In this document: in pieces, positions 1-13,800 of the stretch
Layout: each line of letters starts with the position of its first letter
Position numbering within the stretch: position 1 is the first letter of the stretch
Origin: Edolisoma coerulescens
Lineage: Eukaryota; Chordata; Aves; Passeriformes; Campephagidae
Assembly: GCA_013397115.1 (NCBI GenBank)
Contig: VWZW01000843.1
Span: 310,001 to 374,000, forward strand
DNA: 64,000 nucleotides
Direction of reading: 5' to 3'
The notes under the pieces: model-generated
Databases searched by the model: none
The model's input: the letters and a program-made list of their open reading frames with translations, nothing else
What the model was told of the DNA's origin: nothing
Made by a program: the position numbers and the translations under genes

Positions 1-1855
1 TGTGCTGCCTTTTCGCTCTTACTTCTTCCACACGTAAGTAACGCGCTGCGAGTGAACACCTGGCTGAGTCTCAGGTGCTCCTGGTCCTGTGTGTCTGTTT
101 ACAAGGTATTTTTCTGGTTCTGTTCTCTTGCTTTCCAGCTCCCAGTGACAAATAAAGCAGCCCAGTGCTGAATAGCGGTGCTCCCAGTCCTTCAGTCAGT
201 TGCTGGATCTCTGTACAGTTCCTGCAGGCTTCTTGTTCTCTTGTCAGCCACTATTCTCTTGAATCTAAAATCAGCAGAGGGTAGGACAGTTCCAGTCTGA
301 CCATAAATTGTTTCCTAGTCTGCAGTATGTTATCTGTACATTAGGAATAAACAAATAAACACTTTGCCTTGAAAGCCATTGAATTCTTGAATATTTTTCA
401 TGTACTACTACCCAAACCTGTCTGGTAAGTTCATGGGTTTCACTCTTTGACCTGAGCTTAGTCTCTGTCTCAGGAATAGAAGGTTATTTGACAAGTATGC
501 TTATATTTTTATTTCAGTTTTTCCTGTTCCAGAAAGTGCAGAATTATGAAAGAAGGGTTCCCTCACCTTTCCAATGATGTGTACTGCAATTGCTGTATAT
601 TCGTTGCAGTACTTCGCATTTGCACGTTGCACTGTCAATTTACAATTTAACACGCTTAGGTAGACGTGAGGGATAAAAAAAGAAAAAATCAGTGTTTTGA
701 CATCAGGAGTGCAAGACAGGACTCCTGCTTGCAAAGATTTTGATTATGATTTTTCTTTTTTACATTTCCTGCTGTTAAGTCCCGATAAGAGAGGCAAGAT
801 TGTACCCTCTTTAAAGCAGAGCAAGGACTTCTCTATGGAGCACACATTTTTTATTTGGGATATAGAAGACATACAGTGTTTGGATTTATTTTATTTTTAA
901 GGAGGAAATGTTCATGCTGATCAGTATTCTTTTTTCTCCTTTCTATTATTCACAGATTTCATATGTAGTAAATCCTTTAAGACATAAGTGAAATTTGCCT
1001 CGTACATGTACGTGGCTGAGCACAGCAGGATCTTAGCCTTGGTTGTGGTCTTGGTTAGCAAGGATTTAAAAAAGATTTCAGATCAAATACCAGAAAGGAG
1101 TACAGGCTATTACTGTGCAGTTACTTTAGTAACTATTTAGTGCCTATATTTGATGCATTCAGTGGGAGAGAAATAATTTTTTATACAACTTGGTTCTATG
1201 GAAGTACTTAGATATAAAATATCCTCTTAAATTGAAAACTGCGCTGTTTGTCTTGCATCCTAAGCAATTTCAAATGTTACCTGTGTTTGTAGATGAACTG
1301 AATCTGTGACTTCTAAGTTTGTGTTTGTATGCAAAAGCAGGTAGGCTTGGATCTAGTATTCGTAGGTGCTTGCACATTGCTGGTGGCTTTAAAGGTTTTT
1401 TTCCTTCCAAAACACTTTTCTGAAAGTGGAGTGGTTTTGGAAACATTTTGTGTTATTTCAGCTTTCTTCAGAGCTTCAGTCTTTTGAAACCATTCCAGCT
1501 TAAAATGTCTTAAAAAATGCTGTGTATCAAGTCATACGAGCACTAAATTGCTGCTGGAGAGTTTCCACTCAGAAGAAGAGGTTGAGGCAGTTGCTGTTTA
1601 CTAATGATGGCTTCTAATAATGGCTTTTCTATAAGCGTATTTGTCAGATTTGTTGCTTCAACTTTTCTGAACTGCTGAGTGTCTTGAGGTCTTGCCTTTG
1701 GCACTGGAGGTGCATGTGATATTTTAGTTATGAACTAACACTGTTTTCATTGTCCTTCTTTCCCGCTGCTGCTGCTGCTTTTTGTGCCCTTGCTTCTTCC
1801 TGGCCTGGATTTTTATGTTTGCTGTTCTTCATTCCTCAATTGTATGTGTACACAG
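1..1855. other. Upstream intron of OSBPL8 (or 5' flank); no supported exon
   Basis: This stretch precedes the first traceable OSBPL8 exon. It is AT-rich and full of stops in all frames, and I saw no sequence encoding the expected initiating peptide (human ORP8 begins MEGGLADGEP, from memory). A (GCT)5 tract lies at 1765-1779, just upstream of the pyrimidine-rich acceptor region of the microexon. A donor-like GTAAGT occurs at 34-39 at the very edge, but I could not assign it to an exon. Confidence 0.6.
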
Positions 1856-1892
1856 CATCATGGTGAGAACAGAGACTCTCCTGGACCATCAA
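1856..1892 (+). CDS. OSBPL8: OSBPL8 37-nt microexon (first coding exon visible)
   Basis: It is flanked by ...gtacacag and gtaagtga and encodes [12 protein letters not shown] plus the first base of a Thr codon completed by the next exon. Human ORP8 has LLGDSKDVLGPST at the same place (from memory): the same number of codons, with G, D and GPST identical and conservative E/D, N/S and R/K changes. The downstream phase also fits exactly. Apart from the matching phase, recognition rests on this short alignment. Confidence 0.85.
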
Positions 1893-4800
1893 GTAAGTGA
1901 TTCCTCTCTCCTACATTATGCTTGCGCATGTGTTCATAGTAGTTAGTGGATATCTTTGCGTATAGTTGCTGGGATAAGTACTAGGTTTTCTTCTGTATCA
2001 TAATTGAGAAGTTCAAGTGTGATGAAAATTTGCTGTTGGAAAAGTATTTTGCCTGGCATACCACTCATCCAAATGTTTCCATACCTTAGCTTTTACTTTT
2101 TTAGTGGGAAAAGTTTATTCTTCACCTCTCCTAGTTGTGGCCAGAAAAAAAAAATCTTTTATGTTACTTATCTGGAAGAGAAAAAGCTATTTTTATCAGT
2201 TTGAAATGAAACCTTCAAACACTATTGTAGTATAGATAGAAAAGATATGGAAATAATGGTTCAGAAACAGTTTTTTATTTTTGAGCTCGTCTGTTTATAG
2301 TGCTATGTGTGGTTCACCTAATGTCAGTAATTTTACATATTCAGAGCTGAACAGGTGTATATATACTGTAATACTTCGGGTCTGGGTCTGGTGAGGTGCT
2401 AGGGAAAACTTCAGATGTATATATGTGCTTACACGCAGCCAAAGACTTACTGGTGCCATAGGTTTGTGGGCATTAGTATGATAGTATGATTGGCAGAATA
2501 ATTTTGCCTCAGATTAAGAGTTTGTGTATGTGGCAAAAAGAAAGGTGCAGGCACAAATTATTTCTCTTTTCTATGAGAAATCTGTGCAGAAGCTGTGGTC
2601 TTAGCTGTTATGGCTTATTATAGACATTGAAAAACAATGTTGAACTGAATTGTAATAAACCTCTTCCTGTATGTGATGTCCTTGTCCTATTTTCAGTGGT
2701 GTAGGCACTTTCACAGGCTCATTATAGAAACAGAGGAAGTGGGATTCTGACACTTCAGATTTTTTTTTCATAGCTTTGCCTGAAATAAATTGGTGTAAAG
2801 ACCCTGATTTGTGGTTCTTTTAAGGTATGAATTGTACTGACAAACTTTTATATTAGTAATTTGATGACCAGTAGGATGAACATGAACAAAGTATGTTCCG
2901 TTGGTATTGAAATGTGCCCTCTAAAGAGTCACAAGGAGGCTTTGATATTTACTATTCGATGTTTCTTCTCTAAGATAATGCCTTGTCTTCTCCCTCACCT
3001 CAGAGCAAACATCTGAGCATTAGGGTGAGGCATTTTGCAGGAGGGGGGACAACTTCCTCCTAGTGGTTGCTGTGGTCTGTATAAATAGTAATGTTCTTAA
3101 CTGATTTATTTCTATTTGTTTAGTACTTTTATAATGCTTTGTATAAAAAGGAGATTTAAAAACTCTCCTGCCAATCATTCTTCAGCTTTATGGATGGAAT
3201 TTCTCAAAAACCCACTTGGTTTAAGAAGTTCACCTTGAATCCCCAGGCATGTAAAGTGCCTGCCACATGGTATTCTGTATTAGGTGATACATAAACTCTG
3301 TTTTGTAGGAAAAGAGCCTTCCTGACAGTGCTAGGAGTTGTTGCAGGACCTAATTGACTCCTAATGAAGGAATATGAATTTAACACTGAGCTTGAAGCTT
3401 GTAGTCCTGTTAGTATGACCGCGTCACCATTGCTGAATGTAGCTCATGCTTTAGTAACACCTGTGTGCAGAGCTTGCTTATGCTCCGGGTTACTGGCAAA
3501 TACTGCCTGAGAAATTATTGCATTGTGACAGCTTCAAGAAACCTTTGCAATTCCCAAAGCTTAAAGCTTAAAAAAAAGTTAGCAGTGCTGCATGCTGCCC
3601 GTTCACAAACAAGCCTTCTGCACAGGTCACTCGGGAGAGGGTGGTTAGAGCAGTTCCTGCTGTGGAGCACAAGGTGTCACCTGCTGCAGTGGCATGGGAG
3701 CTGGCAGGGGCACCTGAGAAATCCCATCCCTGTGGAAGCTAAGTGGCCAGTGGCTCATCAAAAGGACTTTTCAGCTAGTTGGCTGAAAGTTGGTCCTACT
3801 TCAGTGCACTGTACACCTTAAATCTTTAAAACAAGGGTAGCTCACTCTCCTTGCAGTGACCCATTTTGTGCAAACCTGGGAAGCAGCTGTTTTCTTACCC
3901 CGCTTTTATTTTCACATACCAGACCTTTTGTGGTACAGTCCCTTTCCAAAACTTCAGCAACTGCCCTTCTCCCCCCTTTCCCTTGTAGTTGCAGAACAAT
4001 AAACAGCTAGTTAGGTACTACAAGAAGAGCAAAATCAGACACTGCTTTGAAATACTGGCCTTCTGGCACTGATAGACTTGAATTCTGAACTGGTAAAATG
4101 AGCTCATTGCCTCCCTTGTCCATTTCCTCACATATTTTTCCTCAGCAGCTGTTCACATAAGAGTATAGTTTGTCTGGAGCAGAGCTTTAGATGGTTTATC
4201 TGATGTAGAAAAATAATACAGGTGGGTGTATTGCAATCCTTGCAGTCTTCATAGAATCATTTAGGATGGAAAACACATATAAGGATCAAGTCCAACTGTT
4301 AACCCAGCATTGCCAAGTCCACCACTAAACCACTTCCCCAAGTGCCACATCTACACATCTTTTAAATACCTCCAGGATTTGTGACACTTCCCTGGGCAGC
4401 CTGTTCCAATGCTTGAGAACCCTTCTGGTGAAGAAATTTTTCTAATATCCAATCTAAACCTCTCATGCCACAACTTGAGGCTGTTTCCTCTTGTTCTGTC
4501 ACTTGTTATGTGGGAGAAGCTACATTTCGGGTAGTTGTAGAGAGCAATAAGGTCTACCCTGAATCCCCTTTTCTCCAGGTTAAACAACTCCAGCTCCCTC
4601 AGCCATCCTCATCAGACTTGTGCTCCAGACCCTTCACTATCTTCCTTGCCCTTCTCTGAACACTCAAGCACCTTTTTATTTTTTCATACTGCTTTGTGTT
4701 CATTCCAGGTTTTGCTGCAAAATGTTTCCACTACTGTAATAATAGTAGTGATAAAGCTAAGAAGGCCTTTGTACTTTGCAGAGTCCATCCAGAGACTAGA

Positions 4801-7800
4801 ACTTGTTTGGTTTGACTCAAATCTTCTGCTGAACTTTTAAGGAAAGCTTGGGAACTCTTAAAATCATCAGTGTTGTAAGTTCCAGTCTTTTCTTTAGTAA
4901 ATATTGCTTGTTTCCCTCTTTGAACACTTTGTCAGTATATCTGCTTTCGCATGACAGGTGTTACAGAGACAGTCATTCTTTGACTATGAAAAAAGGTGCA
5001 GTTTTGTTGTGTGCAGCTTAAGGAAATGTACAGAAACTATAAAACAGGATGGCTGGCCAGGTTATCCTTGAAATAGGTAAGAAGACACCAGACAAGTTTT
5101 TCAGACTGATGAGGTTCAAGGAGAGTAACTCTTCTGCTTTAAGCCTTTGCCTTGACAGAATTTGTACATGATTTTTATTGCTAAGACTTGTTTCTTATGA
5201 TGTATATACAGACATTCATCTTAGATTTCTGGGATGTTGGCACAGCTTGATCTGGCAAGCTGTTTCATGAGTTGGCTGAGTTGTGGCTAGTTAAACCAAA
5301 ACTATCACAAAAGTGGTAAAGAAAAGAAGGATTACAGAAGATAAGCAACAGCTCAATGCTGTATCTGTATTCAGTATCAGCCTTTCCAACCTCATGCTAG
5401 TTTTTGTTTTCATCTTCTGCCTCATGTCCTAGACCAGTCTTACTGGCTTCTTTCTGCCATCCTCTCCAAAGCAAATATCTTGTCTGAAAACCTCAGTTTC
5501 TAGAATGAAATGTTTCGCAAGAGAGCAGTTGAAAACCAGTTTCATAAATAGCAGTGAAGTTCTTAATAGAAATCTATGCACAAGCACATAACATCATTGA
5601 ATGAGCATCCATTTTGTATTTCAGCAGTGGTAACTAACAGTGATGAACAGCCTATAACTTCAGCAAAAATGAACCAGCACCAGGGGAAAGAAGGCTATTT
5701 TACTCCAACCAAAGAGTTACTCCAACCATGTCTCAGTCCAGGACCTGCCCATAGTCATGGTAAGACAAAGTTATTTTTTGCAGAGGTTTTAAAGAACTTA
5801 GATTCTGACTTTAATTATCTGTTCCAAATACTGGTTCAAAATCACTGCCTTTTACAATGAAGAGGTAAGGAAGAAAGCATATTGAAATTTTGTATGTAAT
5901 CATTTGTATCTTTATGTGTTGATCTGAAACAGGAAAAAAAGGCATTATGTGGTGCACTAGTTTATTAAAGCATGCTATGATTTGTTTGATGGGAGAACAG
6001 TCCACATGATGGTAAATGATTATTTGTGTGTAGTCCTGTAAAACTCATGGTAACCTTCTTTTCTCAGTATTTAAGTTGTGTCTTTGTGCAGCAGTGTTGT
6101 GATGTACCGTAAGTGGAACTTTTGTGTAAAGATATTTTAACAATTACTTCTACTGAAAGATCCTTCTCTTTAGAAAAAGAAAAAAAAAAAGTAAGTCTCA
6201 ACACTACTTTTTGCCAGCTTTCAAGAGGTCACTCTGCCTTGCTAAAAACATGTTGAAAACAAACTCTCTGTGGATCCATGAGAACTGACTGGATGGAAAG
6301 TGAAACTCATTAGTAGACCTGACATGCTGATAGTCTATTCAAGAAACAAAAAAACAAGCAATAGTTGCTCTCCTTGTGCTTATTTGCATTTGAAACTACT
6401 TGTATTTATTACCTAAGAAATCATTAGACATCTTTCTTGGGGTGTGTGAAGTTCTTAGTGAAAACTTCAGGCTTTTAAAATTAATATTCTCTCCCCTTAT
6501 ACCATTGGCAGCCATGCTAGTCATCCATGCTTCCTTTAGTTTTTTTCATGAGTAGTGTTCCTGATATGCTTTTATATTTTTTACTGGTTTTCCTATGAGT
6601 TTCCCTAAGTCCCATAGCTTGCTTTGTCAAAGTGATGATATTAGTGTTTCAGAGTAATAAAGGCAGTGTCTTGGGTAACTATGAATCATATTCCTGTTTT
6701 CCCATTAAGTACTATTTAGATAAGAAAAAAGCTTTGAAACAAAGACTGTTGTTGCTGTGCTGAATCTGGTAGTATTTTAGTGTATTTTAAAGTTATTATG
6801 GTATTTAAAGTATTTTTTGGTACTGCACACAGCTAGCTCGGATATATTTTCTAATTCCTGGTGTTACCTCACTGGAACAGCACTTGATGTCCTCTGGCTT
6901 GTGTCAAGCTTAATCTGGAAATATTTTCTGTATAATATAAATATAACTTGTTTATAATTTTTATTATGTGGAAAGAACTTTTGGTTATTTTCTCTCTGTA
7001 CTGTGTTGTATCCTTTACTAGACAAATGCTGGAGTTATGTAAGTGTATTTGAATATTCTAATTCTAATAAATTCTTCCTTTTAATATTGCTGTTCCCACT
7101 AATTTATAAAATCAAACTGTTGTGGTTTTTTCAGGGCTTTCATACACAGGAAAATCATTGAAATGGGCTTGAAAACCACTAAGACTTGATTGTCTTATGT
7201 CAAGCTCCTTGCAGACATTAAGTTTTCTCTCCAGATTTTTTTTTTTCTTCTGAATATTTCAGGGCTTATATAAGCGAATTTAAGCTGGTTAAATGTATTT
7301 CTGCCTTTTTTAGCATCAATCATCACTGACTTTGTTTTCCAGGAGCACTACTAGAAATAAGGCTGTAGTTTCATGAAACAAGAAATTTGGCTTGCATTCA
7401 ATTTCAGTAGAGAAATGGTACAATGTGGGCTAGGCTTCAGCAGCCCACAATTACTGTCTTGCAGCCTATCTGCAACTTGGGAGGTGATTTTTATGGAGTG
7501 GGTTGACCAACATTTAAAAATTGGGTGAATATTCAATGGTAGTTATTCCTATAGCAAAATTACAGTGCTGGAGGAAATATGAGCTTATTACATTGGAGAA
7601 AAAGAGATGTTGTGGAAGCCTGAAAAATATGAAGTAGAACAGAGTGATGGAGTACTTGAGGCTGACTGTTGTAACTGAAATCCAGGTAACCAAGGTCCTT
7701 ACAATGTGCCTGTAGTATGGTGTAATGAAGCAGGGCATGTTTAGATGCAGAATTTGAAGGCATTTACGAGGAACTAAATGGAAATGCTCTTAGTCACTGA

Positions 7801-10800
7801 CACCCGAAGTCATCCTTAGGAGATGGGTAATGGAAATAATTCAATGTCATGCTAGGCACAGGATAACAGAGAATCAAAATAGAAAAATGTATGATGCAGT
7901 CTATGAAGAGCTGATTAAATGTACATAAGGGAGAACTGTGGCACAGGTGCTTAGCTTTTGCCTGTGGACAGTTGGATGTTGTGCAAGGCTATTTGGCCAC
8001 TTTTACCCAGGCTGTGTTTCCTGCTGCCTGAATAAAAAGCAGCTGTGTTGCAAGGCCACTTTGGTGTAGAACTTGTAGCTAAAAACCAGGTGAGTCAGAA
8101 TGAAACAAAGCCTGTGATGGGGCAGTCTCTAAAACAACCAGCACTAACTTTGGTGTTAACACGGAAACCACCATGGTGGCTGTCCAGCAGCTGTCTAGGG
8201 ACAGGCACGCTCAATGACCATTTCTTGGAAAATCTCCTGGAACAAGCTTAATTTACGTCTTCTGCTTGTGTTTTAAGTAAGATCCTAATGACAAGTATTA
8301 CAAATATGGTTAAAACTACACGAGTCTTAAGATGAGGGAGGGGAGGTAAACATTTAACATCAGTTTGAGCCACTGACTTCGTATTTGGAACAAAGAGAAC
8401 CATGTAATATGTCAGTGTAAAGTTGTAAGTGATATGTATTTTATCATTTTAGGTGCTCCTGTATAAATACTGTGCTTTCATTTGTGACCATAGCTCTGGA
8501 TTTCAGAAAGCTTCTACTTTCCTGTACTTGGTTTCTTAGTTTAAGACTATGTTTTCCTCCTTCCTCACTCCTGTCACTCTTGTGAGATGGAACTTAGTAT
8601 GTTGTCTGAGACAGAGACGGGGGCCTTCTTGGAGTCCAATACAGATTTATTTTATAAATGTAGAGTATAGTTTGATCTGGCAGCATTGTCTAGTGATTGT
8701 TCAGTAAAAGTCTATTTAAAATGTCACCGTTCTGTATAATCTTTGAGTTGTTTTACAAAATATTTTTAAGATCCTTGAAGTTATGCTGTCCTTTCTTCTG
8801 AGGCTGAAGTATCTTACCTGTGACTGGCATGTGTAGGTGTGGAGGTCATACTCACTTCTGTAGAAAGCTTCAGCAAGGTTGCTTGATGGAAATGTATTAA
8901 AAAGAAAGGGATGGTGGAGATTTTTCCTATATGATTTTAACCTGTTTATGTAGAAAGTTTAGAATTTTAGTGGTCAAGCGCTAACTCGGCCACATATAGC
9001 ATGATCCTGAGATGGGCTTTTAATTTTTTGTGGATTTAATTTATTCCTGCCTTGCTCATCAGGTAGTTAACTAGAGCATCAGAGTAGGCTAGTCCTGATC
9101 ATAATGCTACAACTAATGTGTCTTGAACATACTAAAAGATTATACTATGTTTTTTGCTCAATATTTTATTTAGACTTGTCAGACTTGGAATAGGACCTAA
9201 ATAATTCAGTAGCCTTTTGATGGAAACTTTAATGAGCTTGGGGAGCTAGCTTTGTCTGTAAAGCTTTGCTTATGTTTGTGGGATGGTGTGTCTTTAGGCT
9301 CTAGTGGGCAGCATGGCCTTGCCAACTCACCAAGACCATATTTTTTTAGGTGTAGTGCATATAGATGTTAGTGCTGCTAAATCATCTTTCAGTTCTAGCA
9401 GCTGACACACAGATAGTATGATTCTAATTTAGCTTATTTTCTGTGTTTGCATTCAGTGGTTAAAAATGTTATTAAAGAACAAACAACTAAACTTCTATCA
9501 AGATTATTTTTGGAATTTTTCCTTTTTTAACCTAGCGTGTGACCAAAAGGAATAACTGACAAAATTATTTTATTGCAGTTTAAAAATTAACATTAAAAAT
9601 ATCAAGTACAAGACTGCATTTTCAAAAGTTGTAGAGCAGAACTCTGCTTGCTGATGTCATCTGCTTGTGTCAAATTATCCCTGGTAAATTGGATTCTTGT
9701 AAATCTTATTAACTCAGGCATACTGATTTATTTACTTGGTAAAATGAATTAATGCAGAAATAGCGATCACATTAAATTTATGAAAAAACTCAGCAGTCTC
9801 CTTATAAATGGTTAATAATATTTTTAACTTACCAATATTTTCTTAAAACATATTTCAAACTTTTTATGAAGACAGCAAAGGTGCTTAAATAGCAATATTT
9901 GTGGTAAATAGAGGAATCTAGTTAAGATAGTATTATTAAAAATTCTGTAACAGAATCCTTGAAAATGTCAGACTTTTCTGTATTTTTGCTATCTTTATTC
10001 AAACATCAGTGAGATGCAGATGCGGTGAAAATGTGAGTATGTCCTTCTGGGACATGTGTGCCCAGAAGGAGCCTGACAGGAGATAAGAAACAGGATCTGC
10101 CCTTCTTTTCCAGCAGAGGAGTAGTGGTTGTTCATTCAATTTGCAATATGATAAAATACATTGTGTTACGTGACTGGGAAACAGAAGTGGCTTAGGTGCA
10201 GGGAGGTGGATTGACAGTGGAAACAAAATTACATGTCTGCCAGCGATGATGATGATGATGGTCACCATGGATGGGAAGGAGGAGGTGAAGCTGATTTTGG
10301 GGAGGAGTGAGGGCGTTTTTGGCTGTGCTGAGCTTGTACTTTAAACAACTCCAGAGGAAACATTTAAAGAATATGCTAGTGCTAGGATTTTTATCCACAG
10401 GATGCTGCATTTTTGGAGAAAATACAAATTTAACTATTTTTGTGTGTGAGAGAAGGTGGAAAGTGAAGAATAGGCATTTTCAAACAGAGGTCCTAAAGAA
10501 CAGTTATTAGCTGTTGAAGGGATGAGATGCCTTTGGAGCCTTAATTGAGGCTCTCCAAAAAGCTTTTTTTTAATACTTCCATATTAACAGTAAGCGTTAC
10601 TTTTGAAGTAAGGCACCTTCTCTGCAGAGTAAATGCATTTAATGTCTTAGAAAAATGTTAACACTTCTGCTTTCTCCTTCTGCATAAGAATTCTTTCTAA
10701 AACCTTGCAAGCCTTCATGCTTGGAGACTCTTGGTCTTTCTTGCTATTTTATTAGGAGGTGTTTTAATTTGTCTTGCCTTGCTTTTGATGATGAGGAAGT

Positions 10801-13800
10801 ATTTTGTAATCAACAGTGTGTAGGAGCCATGGGCACTGGTGGTTCTTTAGGTGGTATTGGATTAATGTCTGTTGTCCTGCTGCAGGGACATGAGCCCAAG
10901 GACACAGGTGGTCACTTTTTAGTTTCTTGAGAGAGTGTGAAGGTGAAGCCCCAGTTCCACAAAACTGTGTAACTTATTTGGAGTAGCTTTAGTGATTCTT
11001 GTCTTGAGTGGGATATGAATGAGGCTCTGGCCACAGTAGGAGGAAGGAGCTTGAGCCCTGAATAATCTGATCTTAGTCTGTGTTGTAAGACTGAATTTCT
11101 TGTAAAATGTTTTAAGTTCTGCTGTGTGTGGTTAGTCTCCTGAATACATTATCCTGACCTCCTGCTTTCTTACTGTAATGCATACTCTGGCACATTCCTC
11201 TCTGCAAGTCATCGTGTGTATTAAAACTTGCCATTTCTGAAATGCTACTCCACCCAGTATTTGTGGCTTGGGTAAATTGCGTGTACTCCTTTCTGTGTGG
11301 GTTATAGCTTTATGGAAGCGTGGTACTGGGTTTAAAAGGCACAGCAGGGCTGATTGCTGTGAAACATCTCAAGCAAGTCCTCTTTCTCCGTGACAGTCTC
11401 TGCAGAACTGGCCCACTTGAACCTGAGCTGTGACCTTGGGAATTTCGTAAGGGCTGAGATGACAATGTTGAAACCTGAGCAGTGAGCAAGGCTATTTACT
11501 CGGTGTGGGAGGAGCTGAGCAGGCTGTTAGCAGGCGAGGAGGTGCAGCCAAGTACAGCTGCCAGCAGTGCATGGGGAGCCTCGGTGGTCATTCATCACCT
11601 CTCTCAGGCTTGCCCCTGGAATTACTCCTCAGCTAAACTGCACTGGACTTGGAAATACCAGAGAACAGAAGAATATTTGGTGAAAGAAATTTGCCTCTCT
11701 AAACTACTCTTCAACTTGTGGCCTCCTGGTTTAGGTATAATTTTTTTTCTGAATCAAATATCAGTGATGAAGGCAAGGATATCTTTAATACCCTTTTTAT
11801 TACATAGGAGAAAACCACTTTTACTTCAAACCCACATATGAAAATCAGGTGTTAGATAAAACCTTCACAGATATGATAGTCTAGCTGCTTTCCTTTTTTG
11901 TTTCCTGCATGCTGCAAAAAGTGTGTTTGTACTGCATATAGAGAATTATTTATGACCTTTTCATGGACTGGGGGGAGAATTCTACTGGAAGAGGTAGCAA
12001 TGTTGAAATGTCAGGGCAGATTAATGTCAAAATTGCAGGGCAAGTCTAAAAAGCCTCTGCCTTCCTCTACTACACCAACCTTTCCTTCCTCCTTTTTTTC
12101 TCTCTAGCTTTCACAGAGTTTGGTTTTAAGAAGATTTTGGCTTTTCCTTGGGCACCCATAAGGGGAAAAGGATTATTTTCTTACTTTGCATCACTAGACA
12201 TGCTCTTAGTTGTATTACTGCATCAGTATCAGTTTGTAGAATGTGTTTGTTATTCTAAACTTCTAACATCTCTATAAAAAGGATTATTATAGTTAAAATT
12301 CCTCATTTGGGTAGTCCAGTTAAATTTGATTTGAGTTCAATTTCATGGAATTCATACCTGTACAATTTAGAGGGGTCTTTTTTGTTAAGACTCTGTTTTT
12401 CTCAGCTGTAAATATTTTTCCATTAGAGAAATGTTTTATAACTAAAACCAGACTTTGTCAAAAGTGTTCACGAGTCGTTGGAACTCCATGTATCTTCTGT
12501 TTGACTTTGTTTTGTACACTTAGATTTACATTTTGCTCCAGGCAATATCCTGGAAGAATGTCTTAAGCATGGGATTAGGATTTGTTTTCAGCCAGTATTT
12601 ACTGTTTAAGAAGCCCTGATTCAATATCTGATGTGAGAAATGCATTCTGGCCTTTGGAAAAATGTATACATTAAATAAGTTTTCCTCCTCCAAAGAGATA
12701 TTCAACAGATTGACTGAGAATGGGTTCTTCCCCTTTGTTCCCCCCTACCCTCCCACCCTGAGATACATGTACTAAGTATTTCAGTCATGTAGGGATTTTT
12801 GTCTTCCTGCTGGTATAGGTGTTTTGTAAAACAGAGAAACCAGGAAACTTTTTCTCTTTCAGTGGCATGCTTAGTCTAGTGCCTCCTATCATGACTTAAA
12901 CTTTTGTTATGAAAAAACTGATATATCCATGTACAGATACACTGTGTCATGCCCCTGATGCCTTTAGGCTAACGTGCAGATGCTTTTCTGCCATGTCTGA
13001 CTTATGCAGTTGGACTTGGCTGTAGTTCTGTTCGTGAGTATCTGAAACTGTGTAAACTTCTAAGCTGTGTATGAGAGTGCATTTTCTAAATACATCAATT
13101 ATTAGAGCCCTGGAAACTAGTATCAAAAGGCTGGAAGGCTGCCTGGGACGTTTGTCTAAGGTCACGAAGTCTGACTTCAGTAGATGGACCTTTTCTGTCT
13201 GAATTTATTTTCAGAAAGGAGAGAAGAAGAAAAAAGGATTTATGGGCTTTTTTGGTCTTTGGAGGGAAGGGAGTGAGGAGGTGAAGGAGGAAGCTTAAAT
13301 TAGATTTTTTCTTTTCCTCCTTTGTTGTGGTGGTGAGACAGAGTCATATTTTGGTAAAAGGCTCAGAGCCTGCCTCTCCTGTGTTGCTGTTGAGTTAAAG
13401 CAGATGGTGCTTAAAATACCAGGATAACAGCTTCCTTGACTGGAGAGAGCCTCAGAGAGGGGAAATGTAACATTATCCATATTGAAATTTTTAATTTTAT
13501 CTATCCAGAGAGTTCACTTTCAGTTCTAAATGGAGAAAAGTGCATAGGAAGGAGAAAGAGGTATTTTAATCTGTTCCTGTTTACAGTTTGGCTGTATGAG
13601 CAGTGTCAAGGGACCTGCGAGGGCATGGAGAGAAGTGAGGGAAAGGCCTTTGGGATTATGTTGTTTCCTGAAACCCCTGGAAGTGTTGGCACTTTTTAGT
13701 AATGTGAACGTAAAGTGGCGGAGAAGACTCGTTTGTGAAACAAGCTGCTGGGCTGGCAGGCATGGTCAGCAGGGCCCAGCAGCTGGAGGCAGGTGCAGAC

